64,000 nucleotides of DNA from an uncultured Lachnospiraceae bacterium (GTDB lineage: Bacteria > Bacillota > Clostridia > Lachnospirales > Lachnospiraceae): NCBI GenBank assembly GCA_949840805.1, contig CATKXR010000004.1:94325-158324 (forward strand), in the 5' to 3' direction. Within the stretch, counting starts at the first letter, position 1; the number at the start of each line of letters is the position of its first letter. Below, piece after piece: positions 36,576 through 45,361 of this stretch. Both the position numbers and the translations under genes were made by a program. The notes under the pieces were generated by a model. That model saw only the letters and a list, made by a program, of their open reading frames with translations, did not search any database and was not told where the DNA came from.

Positions 36576-37559
36576 ATGGGACATGTACAGAAGTGTGAAA
36601 AGAAGCCGTCTGTCTGCGAATCCTGCGGAGGGCAGCTGGAACGTAAGAATCCGTATACATATTATTGCCCTTCCTGTGGAATGGAGTATTATATCTCGGC
36701 GAACCGGACCCATAAGGTATCAGTCCGGCTGTCTGCCGGGAAGATGATCTTGATATGCGCAGCTGCGGCAATTGTGACGGCTGCGGCAGCAGTGCTGGGG
36801 TATCAGGTTTATACAGGGCATCTGGTCATGTCGGCAAGCCGTTTTTCCGTAATTGTCCGGGATTTTTTGATGGAAGCCTGTGACAAGCCGGCTGCAGAGA
36901 TCAGCCAGGAGGAACTGGAGCGGATAAAGTATCTGAAAATAGAGTGGAACAAAGGATATCAGTTTACATATGGCTATGAGGATTATTATGATTATAAGGA
37001 CAGAGGCCGGTATGAAGAAACCTTGAAAACCATAACAATCAAAGGAACCAGGGAGGATTTTTCCCCCACGGACATTCAATACTTTACTGGTCTTACCAGA
37101 CTGGAGCTGTATACGGGAGCTTGGGAGAATTATGCTTTGCCTGAAGAAAATAAGCTGCGTTGCATTTATTGTGTTGACGGGATGTCCAAATATGGCACGC
37201 CTGACTTCTTTGACCGGGTAAATCCTGATACTTTGGAAGAAGTTGCAATTCTGGATGCAGATGGGCTGAAGGACTTTGCGTTTATGGAAAACCTGAAAGG
37301 GGTTAAACGTTTTTTACTCGAGAAGGCCGTGCTGGAAGACGGGAAAATTTTTGAGGGATTTGACCGGCTGGAGGAACTGTACCTGCTTTATGTGGACATG
37401 GAGGAGGAAAAGGCGGGATTGATTATGGAGGAATTTCTTTCCCTTCCGTCCCTGAACTGCTTTTATGTGGAAGGGAAGTCAGCCTGGTATATTTCCCAGG
37501 AGCAATGGGAAGCGTGGCAGCAGGATTACAGTGGGAAGATTTCTTTGGAGAGAAAATAA
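36576..37559 (+). CDS. Zinc-ribbon, single-TM, LRR-like protein (short paralogue)
   Basis: A 327-residue protein of unnamed type. The N-terminal zinc ribbon has Cys14, Cys17, Cys31 and Cys34; one transmembrane helix follows (about 56-76); then an extracytoplasmic domain opens with an alpha-beta segment and continues as irregular leucine-rich repeats (LTRLELYTGAW, LEEVAILDADGLK, LEELYLLYVDMEE). The ribbon is expected in the cytoplasm and the LRR part outside. It shares its whole plan and the FTGLTR box with the gene directly downstream. Function unknown; a sensor or adhesion role is conceivable. Confidence 0.75.
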   Translation: MGHVQKCEKKPSVCESCGGQLERKNPYTYYCPSCGMEYYISANRTHKVSVRLSAGKMILICAAAAIVTAAAAVLGYQVYTGHLVMSASRFSVIVRDFLMEACDKPAAEISQEELERIKYLKIEWNKGYQFTYGYEDYYDYKDRGRYEETLKTITIKGTREDFSPTDIQYFTGLTRLELYTGAWENYALPEENKLRCIYCVDGMSKYGTPDFFDRVNPDTLEEVAILDADGLKDFAFMENLKGVKRFLLEKAVLEDGKIFEGFDRLEELYLLYVDMEEEKAGLIMEEFLSLPSLNCFYVEGKSAWYISQEQWEAWQQDYSGKISLERK

Positions 37560-37633
37560 GGAGCCGTCCGGAAGGAGAACGGCCGGGACAAAATGCCGTT
37601 ATGGAAGGATATATTCAGGGAGGATTGACAAAG

Positions 37634-39418
37634 ATGAAGGATGAAAAACAAGATCCATATGTGATCCGCACCTCGAACCAAAATGAGAAAGCGGAGCTTT
37701 TGAGGCTGGAATGTACAAACTGCGGAGCCTCTCTCGAACTTATGGACCGAACCCATGCCAGATGTCCCTATTGCGGCCAAAAATATCTGATTGATGAGGC
37801 AAAAGGCACAATCATCCATGTACAGGTGGATTACAGCGGAAGTGACGAGATGTATGAAGCGGTCAGCAGCACGAAAAAAGTCCTGATCGTGTTTCTGATT
37901 GTGGCATCCGTGATTGCGCTGATTATTTTTGGTTTTAATGTGGCGGCCAAAAAGTCTGTATTTTCCAGATCCGATGAGAATATCCCGGTGGATGCCAATG
38001 GAGAGCTGCTGGTGATTTTTTGTAAGGATATTTTCGGAAAAGAGTACAAGGAGATTACGGAAGAAGAGTTTGCATCGATCCGGTATCTTCGCTGTTCTTA
38101 TGAACGGGAAGGCGCCGAGAATTACAATATGATTTCCTACAGTTTTGTAAATTATGAGGATTGCCAGAGCGAGGAGGAATTCCAGGAAACCGTGAAAAAA
38201 TGGACTTACCGGACAAAGCGGGTAAGCTGGCCTTCAGACTATACCATGTTTACCGGTTTGACCAGAATCGATACTACCGACGCGGTCTGGCTTTCTCTGC
38301 GTAAATTTTCCCCTGACAGCAGGATTACCTATATAGATACGGATGACAGCCTCGACACGATTTCCCAAGTGCTGAATCCGGAAAATATCAAAGTGATGCA
38401 CATAGGCATAATGGGAACGGACCTGAAAGGGATAGGGCAATATAAAAATCTGGAGGAACTGGATGTAGACACCAATCTGACTGCCCGGTCCGTTGATATA
38501 AACGGAATCGAACAATGCAAAAATTTAAAAAGACTCCGGCTGCGATGCGGTGAAGCCTATGAAGGCCTGGAAAATATAGGGTCTTTGGCTTGTCTTAAAA
38601 GCCTGTATATAGACCAGGTGCCTATAGAAGAGTGTACGTTTTTAAGGAATCTTCCCCAGTTGGAAGAATTATCTGTTTACACAGGAGAAGAGGCCGGTTT
38701 GTCTGTTTTTGACGACCTTCCCAATCTGAAAAAAGTGGATTTTCTGGATATGAATTATATTCCTCCCGGAGAGATACACAGGCTGCAGGGGGTGGAAGAA
38801 TTGTCCATAGCAGTAAATGAAACGGAGGGAGTCAATGAGATTGCTTCTTTGAGTTCCCTGAAAGCTTTGGAGCTGCATATGGCAATACATGAATACAATG
38901 CGCCTGTAGATATCTCCGTACTTGGAACCGCTCAGGGGCTTCAAAGGCTTTGGCTGGATAATTTCTGGGGAGGCGAGATAACAGGAGCGGAGCAGATCTT
39001 AAGGCTTCCGGAGCTTTCCGTGCTCTGGATAGGCAGGAAAGGCACAAGCGATGTGGAGCTTTTATTAGATGCGGAGAGCCTGGAAGACAATCCTTCCGTT
39101 CAGGAGCTGGGATTCTGGGCATGTTTTCCGGAAAATGCGGCTGACAAAGAAAAACTGGATTTTTCTTTTCTGCTCCATTATCCTAATGTAAAACGGCTGT
39201 ATCTGGAGGACTGCGGCCTGGAGGATATCTCTTTTCTGTCAGAGATGGAGGATCTGAGAGCCTGCAGCCTTCAGGAAAACGAGATCAGCAGCCTTTCGCC
39301 GCTTCTGGAATGCAAGAAGCTGGAGATCGTTGCCGCGGATCAGAAATCCGCAGCAGGAGTCCGTTTTCCGTCTGACGTTGTGGTGAACTTGGAACCTTTT
39401 GCGCGAATTTATGAATAA
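37634..39418 (+). CDS. Zinc-ribbon, single-TM, LRR protein (long paralogue)
   Basis: A 594-residue protein with the plan of its upstream neighbour: zinc ribbon (Cys27, Cys30, Cys44, Cys47), one transmembrane helix (about 82-103), a shared ectodomain start (EYKEITEEEFASIRYLRCSY, FTGLTRIDTTDAVW), then about ten leucine-rich repeats in SDS22/internalin-like spacing (LEELDVDTNL, LKRLRLRCGEAYE, LKSLYIDQVPIEE, VKRLYLEDCGLEDISFL). Start ATG 37634 behind GGGAGG; earlier in-frame ATGs lack a ribosome site. The gene is 74 bp from its paralogue. No sortase or secretion motif was seen; anchoring is by the helix. Confidence 0.78.
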   Translation: MKDEKQDPYVIRTSNQNEKAELLRLECTNCGASLELMDRTHARCPYCGQKYLIDEAKGTIIHVQVDYSGSDEMYEAVSSTKKVLIVFLIVASVIALIIFGFNVAAKKSVFSRSDENIPVDANGELLVIFCKDIFGKEYKEITEEEFASIRYLRCSYEREGAENYNMISYSFVNYEDCQSEEEFQETVKKWTYRTKRVSWPSDYTMFTGLTRIDTTDAVWLSLRKFSPDSRITYIDTDDSLDTISQVLNPENIKVMHIGIMGTDLKGIGQYKNLEELDVDTNLTARSVDINGIEQCKNLKRLRLRCGEAYEGLENIGSLACLKSLYIDQVPIEECTFLRNLPQLEELSVYTGEEAGLSVFDDLPNLKKVDFLDMNYIPPGEIHRLQGVEELSIAVNETEGVNEIASLSSLKALELHMAIHEYNAPVDISVLGTAQGLQRLWLDNFWGGEITGAEQILRLPELSVLWIGRKGTSDVELLLDAESLEDNPSVQELGFWACFPENAADKEKLDFSFLLHYPNVKRLYLEDCGLEDISFLSEMEDLRACSLQENEISSLSPLLECKKLEIVAADQKSAAGVRFPSDVVVNLEPFARIYE

Positions 39419-39471
39419 AGAAGGACGGCGGCAGCCAAAAGAAAGAGGATACAGGCTGCCGCGGCAAGGTT

Positions 39472-40122
39472 TTATGCGACAAATGCATACATCATAATAT
39501 AATGGCACAGGCTTCCGCCCATCACAAACAGGTGAAATATCTCATGGGAACCGAAATGCCGGCACCGGCTGTTGAAAATAGGCAGCTTCAGCGCATAGAT
39601 GACGCCTCCGATCGTGTAAATGATCCCGCCGGCCAGCAGCCAGTAAAACGCGCTCTTAGGAAGCGCGGCGGTGATCTTGCCGAAGGCCAGTATACAGACC
39701 CATCCCATGGCAATATAGATCAGGGAAGAAAACCATTTGGGGCAGGTGATCCATAAGGCGTTGATCAGGATCCCCACAAAGGCGATTCCCCATACTAATC
39801 CCAGCAGGGCCCATCCGGTGCGGTCTCCCAGAACCAGCATACATACAGGAGTGTACGTTCCCGCAATCAGGATAAAGATCATCATATGGTCCACTTTGCG
39901 GAGAATCTGGTTAATCTTAGGAGAAATATCAAGGGTGTGGTAAGTAGTGCTGGCGGCGTACAACAAGATCATACTGATGATGAAAATGGTAAGAGCCAGC
40001 ACGTGGGTCTGCCCCGGAGAACGGGCGGCTTTGATTAAAAGCGGCGTGGCTGCGAAGAGTGCCAGAAGCATCCCGATAAAATGAGTAATGGCGCTGCCAG
40101 GGTCTTTGATTTTAAATGTCAT
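39472..40122 (-). CDS. Hemolysin III family (PAQR-like) membrane protein
   Basis: A 216-residue protein with seven hydrophobic segments and the conserved features of the YqfA/HlyIII group: an early ITHFIGMLLAL, the SxxYHT-type ASTTYHTLD, a central DHMMIFILIAGTYTP, and late histidines in FGSHEIFHLFVM. These residues form the metal site in PAQR-like proteins. Start ATG 40122 behind AAGGAGGG. The family name is historical; physiological role in bacteria is unclear. It is monocistronic, convergent with the LRR genes. Confidence 0.9.
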   Translation of the reverse strand: MTFKIKDPGSAITHFIGMLLALFAATPLLIKAARSPGQTHVLALTIFIISMILLYAASTTYHTLDISPKINQILRKVDHMMIFILIAGTYTPVCMLVLGDRTGWALLGLVWGIAFVGILINALWITCPKWFSSLIYIAMGWVCILAFGKITAALPKSAFYWLLAGGIIYTIGGVIYALKLPIFNSRCRHFGSHEIFHLFVMGGSLCHYIMMYAFVA

Positions 40123-40204
40123 AATCAATCCCTCCTTTGACGAGATCAATGTCAATGCCTGTATGAAAAGGCATTCTTTATATAAAGTGACTAAAAACCA
40201 TACG

Positions 40205-40225
40205 ACATAGTTTTTAAAACTATGT
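40205..40225. promoter_or_regulatory. 21-bp palindrome upstream of the hemolysin III gene
   Basis: ACATAGTTTT and AAAACTATGT flank a single central T. It lies 83 bp upstream of the start codon, in an A/T-rich segment that must hold the promoter, and has the form of a dimeric repressor site. No regulator gene of its own is adjacent. Confidence 0.4.
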
Positions 40226-40315
40226 TTAACTGTTTGTTATACTATACTCCTTTTGCGCAAAAAAAGCAAGTGATTTAATAAAAAAGCAAGAAATCATTTA
40301 CAGACTGCGGTTTAT

Positions 40316-40370
40316 CGAAAACAGGGCTGCCAGGATATGGAAAGATCCATTCCTGACAGCCCTGTTTTCG
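40316..40370. terminator. Long intrinsic terminator after the ArsR-type gene
   Basis: A 20-bp stem with one mismatch (CGAAAACAGGGCTG with CAGCCCTGTTTTCG at its base), continuing through ATGG/CCAT with a short loop. A and T tracts at both ends make it usable in either direction. Confidence 0.85.
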
Positions 40371-40392
40371 ATGGGCAATATTATCCCGATCT

Positions 40393-41382
40393 TTATAAAT
40401 AAGTCAGATTCATTATGATTCCCTGGGGATAATCCCCGTATTTTTCTCCGAATAAGTTGATACCCCCCACATTTCTGGCATCATCCTTGACGGCGATTTT
40501 CAGAGAGATATAAGGATATTTTTCCAGTTCCAGGTCACTTAGGCCGATCAGCGGATTCTCTGGTTTTCCGTCTAAAAAGCTGCCTCTCTCCCGGACGGAA
40601 AAGGTTTTCAGAAATCCGTATTGGGTATTTCCGTTGGGCCATACCGGCGGGGTGAGCCTTCCCCGTCGTGTTCCGAAATCTCCCGGGGAATGAAAGGTTC
40701 CGATTTCCACTTCATTAACGGAGACTGTGATGTCTGACGGCCAGTTTTCAAGAAATCCCGGAGCCTCCGAGCAGATCTCCATAGAGAAGGAGATCTCTCC
40801 CAAAGGCAAAAGCGGGTTGAAAATATTGGGAAACCGATATTCCACATAGCCTTTGGTGAACCAGATAAGCTGGGCGTGGGTCCGGGCAGGGGTGTAAAAG
40901 GACTGAACCGTATCGTATGCTTCGATAGCGCCGTTTTCATCTGCCAGGCCGCAGGTGGGATGGATGTCGCAACTGCTGTAATTTCCGATGGGCATGTCCA
41001 CGGAGATGGTTTTGTTTTCTGAATCGATATCGGCGTCAAAGGTTTCCAGGCGAAATGACTGCATACTGCAGATGCAGACCCGCATGGAACCGCGGATGCC
41101 TGGCTGGGTTTCCGTGACGATAAGTTGAGCCTCTTCCAGGGTCTTGATGTGGAGCGCGGCAGAGGAGAGAGGAATATCAAGGATGGAAGCGATCTCCTGC
41201 AGGGAGCGGGGCGTGTTTTTCAACATGTCAAGAATCTGCAGGCGGGTGGAGGAGGATAACGCCTTGCCGATCCGGATGATCCGTTCCCGGTGGGCAGGGT
41301 TGCTTAAGTGCAGGCAGATATTTCTCTCGCCGATAATCCGGACCGTGCGTTTTTCTTTTACAGGTTTTTCTTTTGCAGCCAT
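40393..41382 (-). CDS. ArsR-type regulator with large C-terminal sensor domain
   Basis: A 329-residue protein. A winged-helix ArsR/GntR-like DNA-binding domain (about 35-105; RLQILDMLKNTPRSLQEIA, SSAALHIKTLEEA) is joined to a ~200-residue, beta-rich C-terminal domain rich in aromatic and Gly/Pro residues, of jelly-roll appearance, that I cannot name. No metal-binding Cys pair typical of small ArsR sensors is present in the HTH. It is divergent from a sugar ABC transporter operon and probably senses its sugar. Promoter and operator-like repeats occupy the 313-bp intergenic region. Confidence 0.8.
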   Translation of the reverse strand: MAAKEKPVKEKRTVRIIGERNICLHLSNPAHRERIIRIGKALSSSTRLQILDMLKNTPRSLQEIASILDIPLSSAALHIKTLEEAQLIVTETQPGIRGSMRVCICSMQSFRLETFDADIDSENKTISVDMPIGNYSSCDIHPTCGLADENGAIEAYDTVQSFYTPARTHAQLIWFTKGYVEYRFPNIFNPLLPLGEISFSMEICSEAPGFLENWPSDITVSVNEVEIGTFHSPGDFGTRRGRLTPPVWPNGNTQYGFLKTFSVRERGSFLDGKPENPLIGLSDLELEKYPYISLKIAVKDDARNVGGINLFGEKYGDYPQGIIMNLTYL

Positions 41383-41428
41383 AAAGAAGGATTCCTTTCT
41401 TCCAATATTTTTATTTTATGCTTTTTTT

Positions 41429-41457
41429 ATTATAACATTAATTACATAAAATGTAAA
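41429..41457 (-). promoter_or_regulatory. Promoter of the ArsR-type gene with overlapping palindrome
   Basis: On the minus strand TTTACA (41457-41452), 17 bp, TATAAT (41434-41429). The perfect palindrome TTACAT-AAA-ATGTAA (41442-41456) covers the -35 and spacer, a layout typical of autorepression. Confidence 0.65.
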
Positions 41458-41490
41458 GTAAATATACATATGCAACAATATAAGGTGGGT

Positions 41491-41566
41491 AATTTCGTGG
41501 ATAAACAACGAAATTCAAACAAAAATAAAAATGAATATTGTAAAAATAGATAAAATATTGTAAAAT
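41491..41566 (+). promoter_or_regulatory. Operator-like repeats and promoter of the sugar ABC operon
   Basis: AATTTCGT (41491-41498) and ACGAAATT (41508-41515) form an inverted repeat with a 9-bp gap. AATATTGTAAAA is directly repeated at 41534 and 41554. Within the repeats lies a plausible promoter, TTGTAA (41538-41543), 17 bp, TAAAAT (41561-41566). The rest of the intergenic region up to 41695 is leader sequence. Confidence 0.5.
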
Positions 41567-41695
41567 AAATCATGTAATAAAAAGATCACAAATGGGGTGC
41601 AGGCGATTATTAAAAAATTATGGCACAAGAGTCGGCAACCCGGAGCGTGACGGGAACCAGTAGGTAGAATCATCTCAAAAAAGGAGAGAAAGAAA

Positions 41696-42748
41696 ATGAA
41701 AAAAGCAGTTGCGATCATGACGGCAGCAATGATGGTAATGTCCTTAGCGGCATGCGGCGGTTCCGACCAGGCGGCGGCCACTACGGCGGCTCCGGCGGCA
41801 GAGGCTAAGACAGAAGCTCCGGCAGCAGGAGGCACAGATGCAGAAAAGCCGGCATCCGAACCTTCTGCGGCAGGCAATATCTTAGAAGGCAAGACCGTAG
41901 GCTTTGCCCAGACAGACAGCATGTCCGCGTGGCGTACCACAGAGACGGATGATATCAAGAAGTTTGTCGAGGAAGCGGGCGGACAGTTTATCGTTAAGGA
42001 TGCAGGCGGCGATATTGCTACCCAGGAGTCGGATATCCGTGACTTAGTGGCGGCAGGAGTAGATTTTTTGGTGGTGGCCCCGTTGGAGGACAATGGTCTT
42101 CAGGGTGCTTTGCAGGAAGCTATGGAGAATGAGATTCCGGTTATTCTTGTAGACCGCGCGATTGCCGGTGAGGCGGGAACCCATTACACCACGGCCATCA
42201 TGTCTGATTTTGTGTGGGAAGGCGAGCAGTGTGCCAAGGCTCTGATGGAGGCTCTTCCGGACGGAGGGAACATCGTTATTATCAATGGCGGTTATGACTC
42301 CTCCACTTCCACGGACCGCCAGGACGGATTTGTCAATGCCCTGGATTCCGCTAAATATCCGATCGTAGGCGAGCAGGACGGCGAGTGGCTGATGGACAAG
42401 GCCCAGTCCGTGATGGAGAATATTATTCAGGCCCAGGGCGGCGAGAACATTGACGCGGTGTTCTGTGTGACAGACGATATGGTCCAGGGGGCCATGAATG
42501 CTATCGATGCGGCGAATCTGGAGCCGGGCAAAGATATCCTGACTCTGGGGATCGACGGTACAAGGGCTGCTTTTGAGGCGGTTGAGAGCGGACGTCAGCT
42601 TGCTTCTTGTACCTGCACTCCTTACTTTGGCGGGATCGTGGTAGAAACGATTGGAAAGATCATTAACGGAGAGGATATTCCGGCTAATATTACAAACCAG
42701 GATACTCTTTACACCAAGGACAACGTAGAGGTGGAATTGGGCTTCTGA
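41696..42748 (+). CDS. Sugar ABC transporter substrate-binding lipoprotein (YtfQ-like)
   Basis: A 350-residue type I periplasmic-binding protein. Lipoprotein signal with lipobox LAAC (Cys20), an Ala/Thr/Glu-rich linker to about residue 62, then the two-lobe sugar-binding fold. Segments such as VGFAQTDSMSAWRTTET, VDFLVVAPLEDNG, PVILVDRAI and CVTDDMVQGAMNAI closely resemble E. coli YtfQ, the galactofuranose binder. The following genes (one double ATPase, two permeases) match the YtfR-YtfT-YjfF set. A partial terminator after this gene should give more binding protein than membrane components. Ligand by resemblance only. Confidence 0.88.
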   Translation: MKKAVAIMTAAMMVMSLAACGGSDQAAATTAAPAAEAKTEAPAAGGTDAEKPASEPSAAGNILEGKTVGFAQTDSMSAWRTTETDDIKKFVEEAGGQFIVKDAGGDIATQESDIRDLVAAGVDFLVVAPLEDNGLQGALQEAMENEIPVILVDRAIAGEAGTHYTTAIMSDFVWEGEQCAKALMEALPDGGNIVIINGGYDSSTSTDRQDGFVNALDSAKYPIVGEQDGEWLMDKAQSVMENIIQAQGGENIDAVFCVTDDMVQGAMNAIDAANLEPGKDILTLGIDGTRAAFEAVESGRQLASCTCTPYFGGIVVETIGKIINGEDIPANITNQDTLYTKDNVEVELGF

Positions 42749-42783
42749 TTTTTATAGTTCACTTTTCATAGTCCGAAAGGAAA

Positions 42784-42820
42784 GCTGCTGCAAAGAAAAC
42801 AGGTTTTGCAGCAGCATTTT
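42784..42820 (+). terminator. Internal attenuating terminator in the ABC operon
   Basis: GCTGCTGCAAA pairs with TTTGCAGCAGC, followed by a short T-run. Placed between the binding protein and the ATPase genes, it would allow partial read-through, a common way to raise binding-protein level. Confidence 0.8.
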
Positions 42821-42872
42821 TATAACAGTGATATTGGGGCTGTTATGCTTCTTATAAGGAGGGAATGATCGT

Positions 42873-44396
42873 ATGGCAGAGATTTTGTTGGATATCAAAG
42901 ACCTGGAAAAGACATTTCCCGGAGTCCGCGCGCTGAAAGGGGTTAAGCTGACGGTAAGCAAGGGAGAGGTCCATGCCCTTATGGGGGAGAATGGAGCCGG
43001 AAAATCTACACTGATTAAGGTCCTGACCGGAATCTATCAGAAAAACGGAGGAACCATTAATTTTGACGGCGAGGAGATCGATTGCCGCACGCCAATGGAG
43101 GCAAACGACAAGGGGATTTCCACCATTTATCAGGAGCTGAACCTGGTGCTTTTCCAGACGGTATATGAAAATTTGTTTTTGGGACGGGAACCCAGGGATA
43201 AGTTTGGCAGAGTTGACAGAAAGACGATGATCGCCGAAGCGGATCGGATTCTTAAGGATTTGGGGATTGACGTGGACGTGAGCGCGCCGCTGAGCCGCTA
43301 TCCTACCGCCATTCAGCAGATGGTGGCAATTGCCAGGGCGGTCAGCATCAACGCGAAGCTGGTTATTATGGATGAGCCTACCTCTTCCTTAGACGCCCAG
43401 GAGGTGCAGGTGCTGTTCCGGATTATCCGGCAGTTAAAAGGACAGGGGATCAGCGTTATTTTTATCAGCCATAAGCTGGACGAGATTTTTGAGATCTGCG
43501 ACCGTCTGACCGTATTTAAGGACGGCGAGTATGTGGGAGATTATGACATTAAGGACTTAAACCAGTTTAAGCTGATTTCCCTGATGGTAGGCAAGGACAC
43601 CGTGACTCTGGAAAGAAAGAAGGAGGGCTATGATTTTGCAGATGCCACTCCGATCGTAAATATGAAAAACATCCGTCAGGGAATGCGCCTTAACGGGCTG
43701 GATGTGGAGCTGCGCCAGGGCGAGGTGGTAGGTCTGGCAGGGCTTTTGGGATCCGGAAGGACGGAGCTGGCCCAGGTGCTTTTTGGAACCAGCATGCCGG
43801 ACGACGGCGAAGTGTTCTGGTGGGGGGAACCGGCTAATATCCACTCTCCGTCAGATGCCATCAAGAAGGGGATGGGTTTCTGCACGGAGGACCGGAAAGT
43901 GGAAGGAATCGTGCCGCACCTTTCCGTAAAGGAGAACATGACCCTTGCCCTGCTTCCGAAGCTGAACCGTTTTGGCTTTGTAAAATTCAAGGAGCAGGAT
44001 GAGATTGTCCGTCACTATATTGAACGGTTAAAGATCAAGACCCCAACGCCGGAGCAGCAGATCTGCAATTTGAGCGGAGGCAATCAGCAGAAAGTGCTCC
44101 TGGCCCGATGGATGTGTATGAATCCCAAGCTGATTATATTAGACGAGCCGACCCGCGGAATCGATGTGGGAGCTAAGGCGGAGATCGAGGATTTGATCCA
44201 GGAGCTGTCAAAGAGCGGGATATCCATATTGATGATCTCTTCGGAGATTGCCGAGCTGGAGAGAAATTGTGACCGGATCATTGTTATGAGAGAGGGGAAA
44301 GTAGCAGGAGAGCTGGTTGACAAGGATATCCATCAGGACAAGATCATGGAAGCAATAGCAAAAGGCAGTGAAAGTGAGGGAAAGGTCCATGAATAA
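42873..44396 (+). CDS. Sugar ABC transporter double ATPase (RbsA/YtfR type)
   Basis: A 507-residue protein with two ATP-binding cassettes. The first has Walker A GENGAGKST (38-46) and Walker B LVIMDEPTSSLD but a degenerate signature. The second has a degenerate P-loop (GLLGSGRTE), a good signature LSGGNQQKV and Walker B IILDEPTRGID. This asymmetry is usual in the RbsA/MglA/XylG/YtfR carbohydrate group, in which a single polypeptide supplies both ATPases. Start ATG 42873 behind AAGGAGGG. The stop overlaps the start of the next permease. Confidence 0.95.
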   Translation: MAEILLDIKDLEKTFPGVRALKGVKLTVSKGEVHALMGENGAGKSTLIKVLTGIYQKNGGTINFDGEEIDCRTPMEANDKGISTIYQELNLVLFQTVYENLFLGREPRDKFGRVDRKTMIAEADRILKDLGIDVDVSAPLSRYPTAIQQMVAIARAVSINAKLVIMDEPTSSLDAQEVQVLFRIIRQLKGQGISVIFISHKLDEIFEICDRLTVFKDGEYVGDYDIKDLNQFKLISLMVGKDTVTLERKKEGYDFADATPIVNMKNIRQGMRLNGLDVELRQGEVVGLAGLLGSGRTELAQVLFGTSMPDDGEVFWWGEPANIHSPSDAIKKGMGFCTEDRKVEGIVPHLSVKENMTLALLPKLNRFGFVKFKEQDEIVRHYIERLKIKTPTPEQQICNLSGGNQQKVLLARWMCMNPKLIILDEPTRGIDVGAKAEIEDLIQELSKSGISILMISSEIAELERNCDRIIVMREGKVAGELVDKDIHQDKIMEAIAKGSESEGKVHE

Positions 44397-45348
44397 AACA
44401 AAACAGGATACCATTCAGTTGGTGAAAAAATACAGTGCAGTTACCATGTTGTTATTCTTTATACTGCTCAACTCCCTGTTTACCCCGAACTTTTTCAGGC
44501 TGAGCAATTTAAACAACATTATTACCCAGATCTGCCCTACCATTCTTTGCGGAATGGGGATGACCCTGGTGATTTCCACCGGCGGTATTGATATTTCCGT
44601 AGGTTCGGTAATGGCGCTTTCCGGGGTGCTCACAGCTCAGCTCATGTCAAACGCGGGACTTCTGCCGTCCATCGTAGCGGCAGTGGCGGTGTCCGTGCTG
44701 GTAGGGTGTTTTACGGGATTTATGGTAGGAAAACTGCGTTTGCAGGCTATGGTTATTACCCTGGGCCTTCAGTTGGGACTGAGAGGTGTGGCCCAGGTGC
44801 TCTGCGGAGGCAGGGATATTTATTTTAATAAACTGGGAGAAGTGGGGAAACAGCTTTCCTTATGGGGAACTTATAAGATCGGCGGGGCTATTCCCATACA
44901 GATCGTACCGATTGTCCTTTCGATTGTGGTAGTGTGGATAATGGTGGAAAAGACGGTTTTAGGGCGTCAGATCGAAGCGGTGGGAGACAGCCTGCGGTCC
45001 AGTATCTTAGCCGGTATCCATGCTTCGGTGATCTTGATGATCGTGTATGGGATCAGCGCGTTTTTTGCGGCATTTGCAGGAATCTTCCAGGCGGCAAAGG
45101 TGTCCGTGGCTGCAGGAAGTTCCCTGGGACAGCTTGCAGAGCTGGATGCCATTGCGGCAGTGGTTATCGGAGGCACGCCTATGAGCGGCGGCAAGGCGCG
45201 GGTCATGGGCACGGTAGTAGGCGCCCTGATGATGCAGATGATCACCCTGACCTGTGTCATGAATAATATTCCGGATCAGTACGCCCAGGTATTTAAAGCG
45301 GCGATTATTGTGTTTGCAGTATTTATTCAGAGAGAACAGGCTAAGTAG
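44389..45348 (+). CDS. Sugar ABC transporter permease 1 (YtfT-like)
   Basis: A 319-residue permease with about 8-10 membrane helices and the family motifs LVISTGGIDISVGSVMAL and AAVVIGGTPMSGGKARVMGT (a cytoplasmic coupling loop). ATG 44389 overlaps the ATPase stop by 8 bp, implying translational coupling; the frame also opens at 44368, but inside the ATPase gene without a ribosome site. Unlike RbsC-type systems with a single permease, a second, different permease follows. Confidence 0.93.
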   Translation: MNKTKQDTIQLVKKYSAVTMLLFFILLNSLFTPNFFRLSNLNNIITQICPTILCGMGMTLVISTGGIDISVGSVMALSGVLTAQLMSNAGLLPSIVAAVAVSVLVGCFTGFMVGKLRLQAMVITLGLQLGLRGVAQVLCGGRDIYFNKLGEVGKQLSLWGTYKIGGAIPIQIVPIVLSIVVVWIMVEKTVLGRQIEAVGDSLRSSILAGIHASVILMIVYGISAFFAAFAGIFQAAKVSVAAGSSLGQLAELDAIAAVVIGGTPMSGGKARVMGTVVGALMMQMITLTCVMNNIPDQYAQVFKAAIIVFAVFIQREQAK

Positions 45349-45361
45349 GAGGTGAAGGGGT

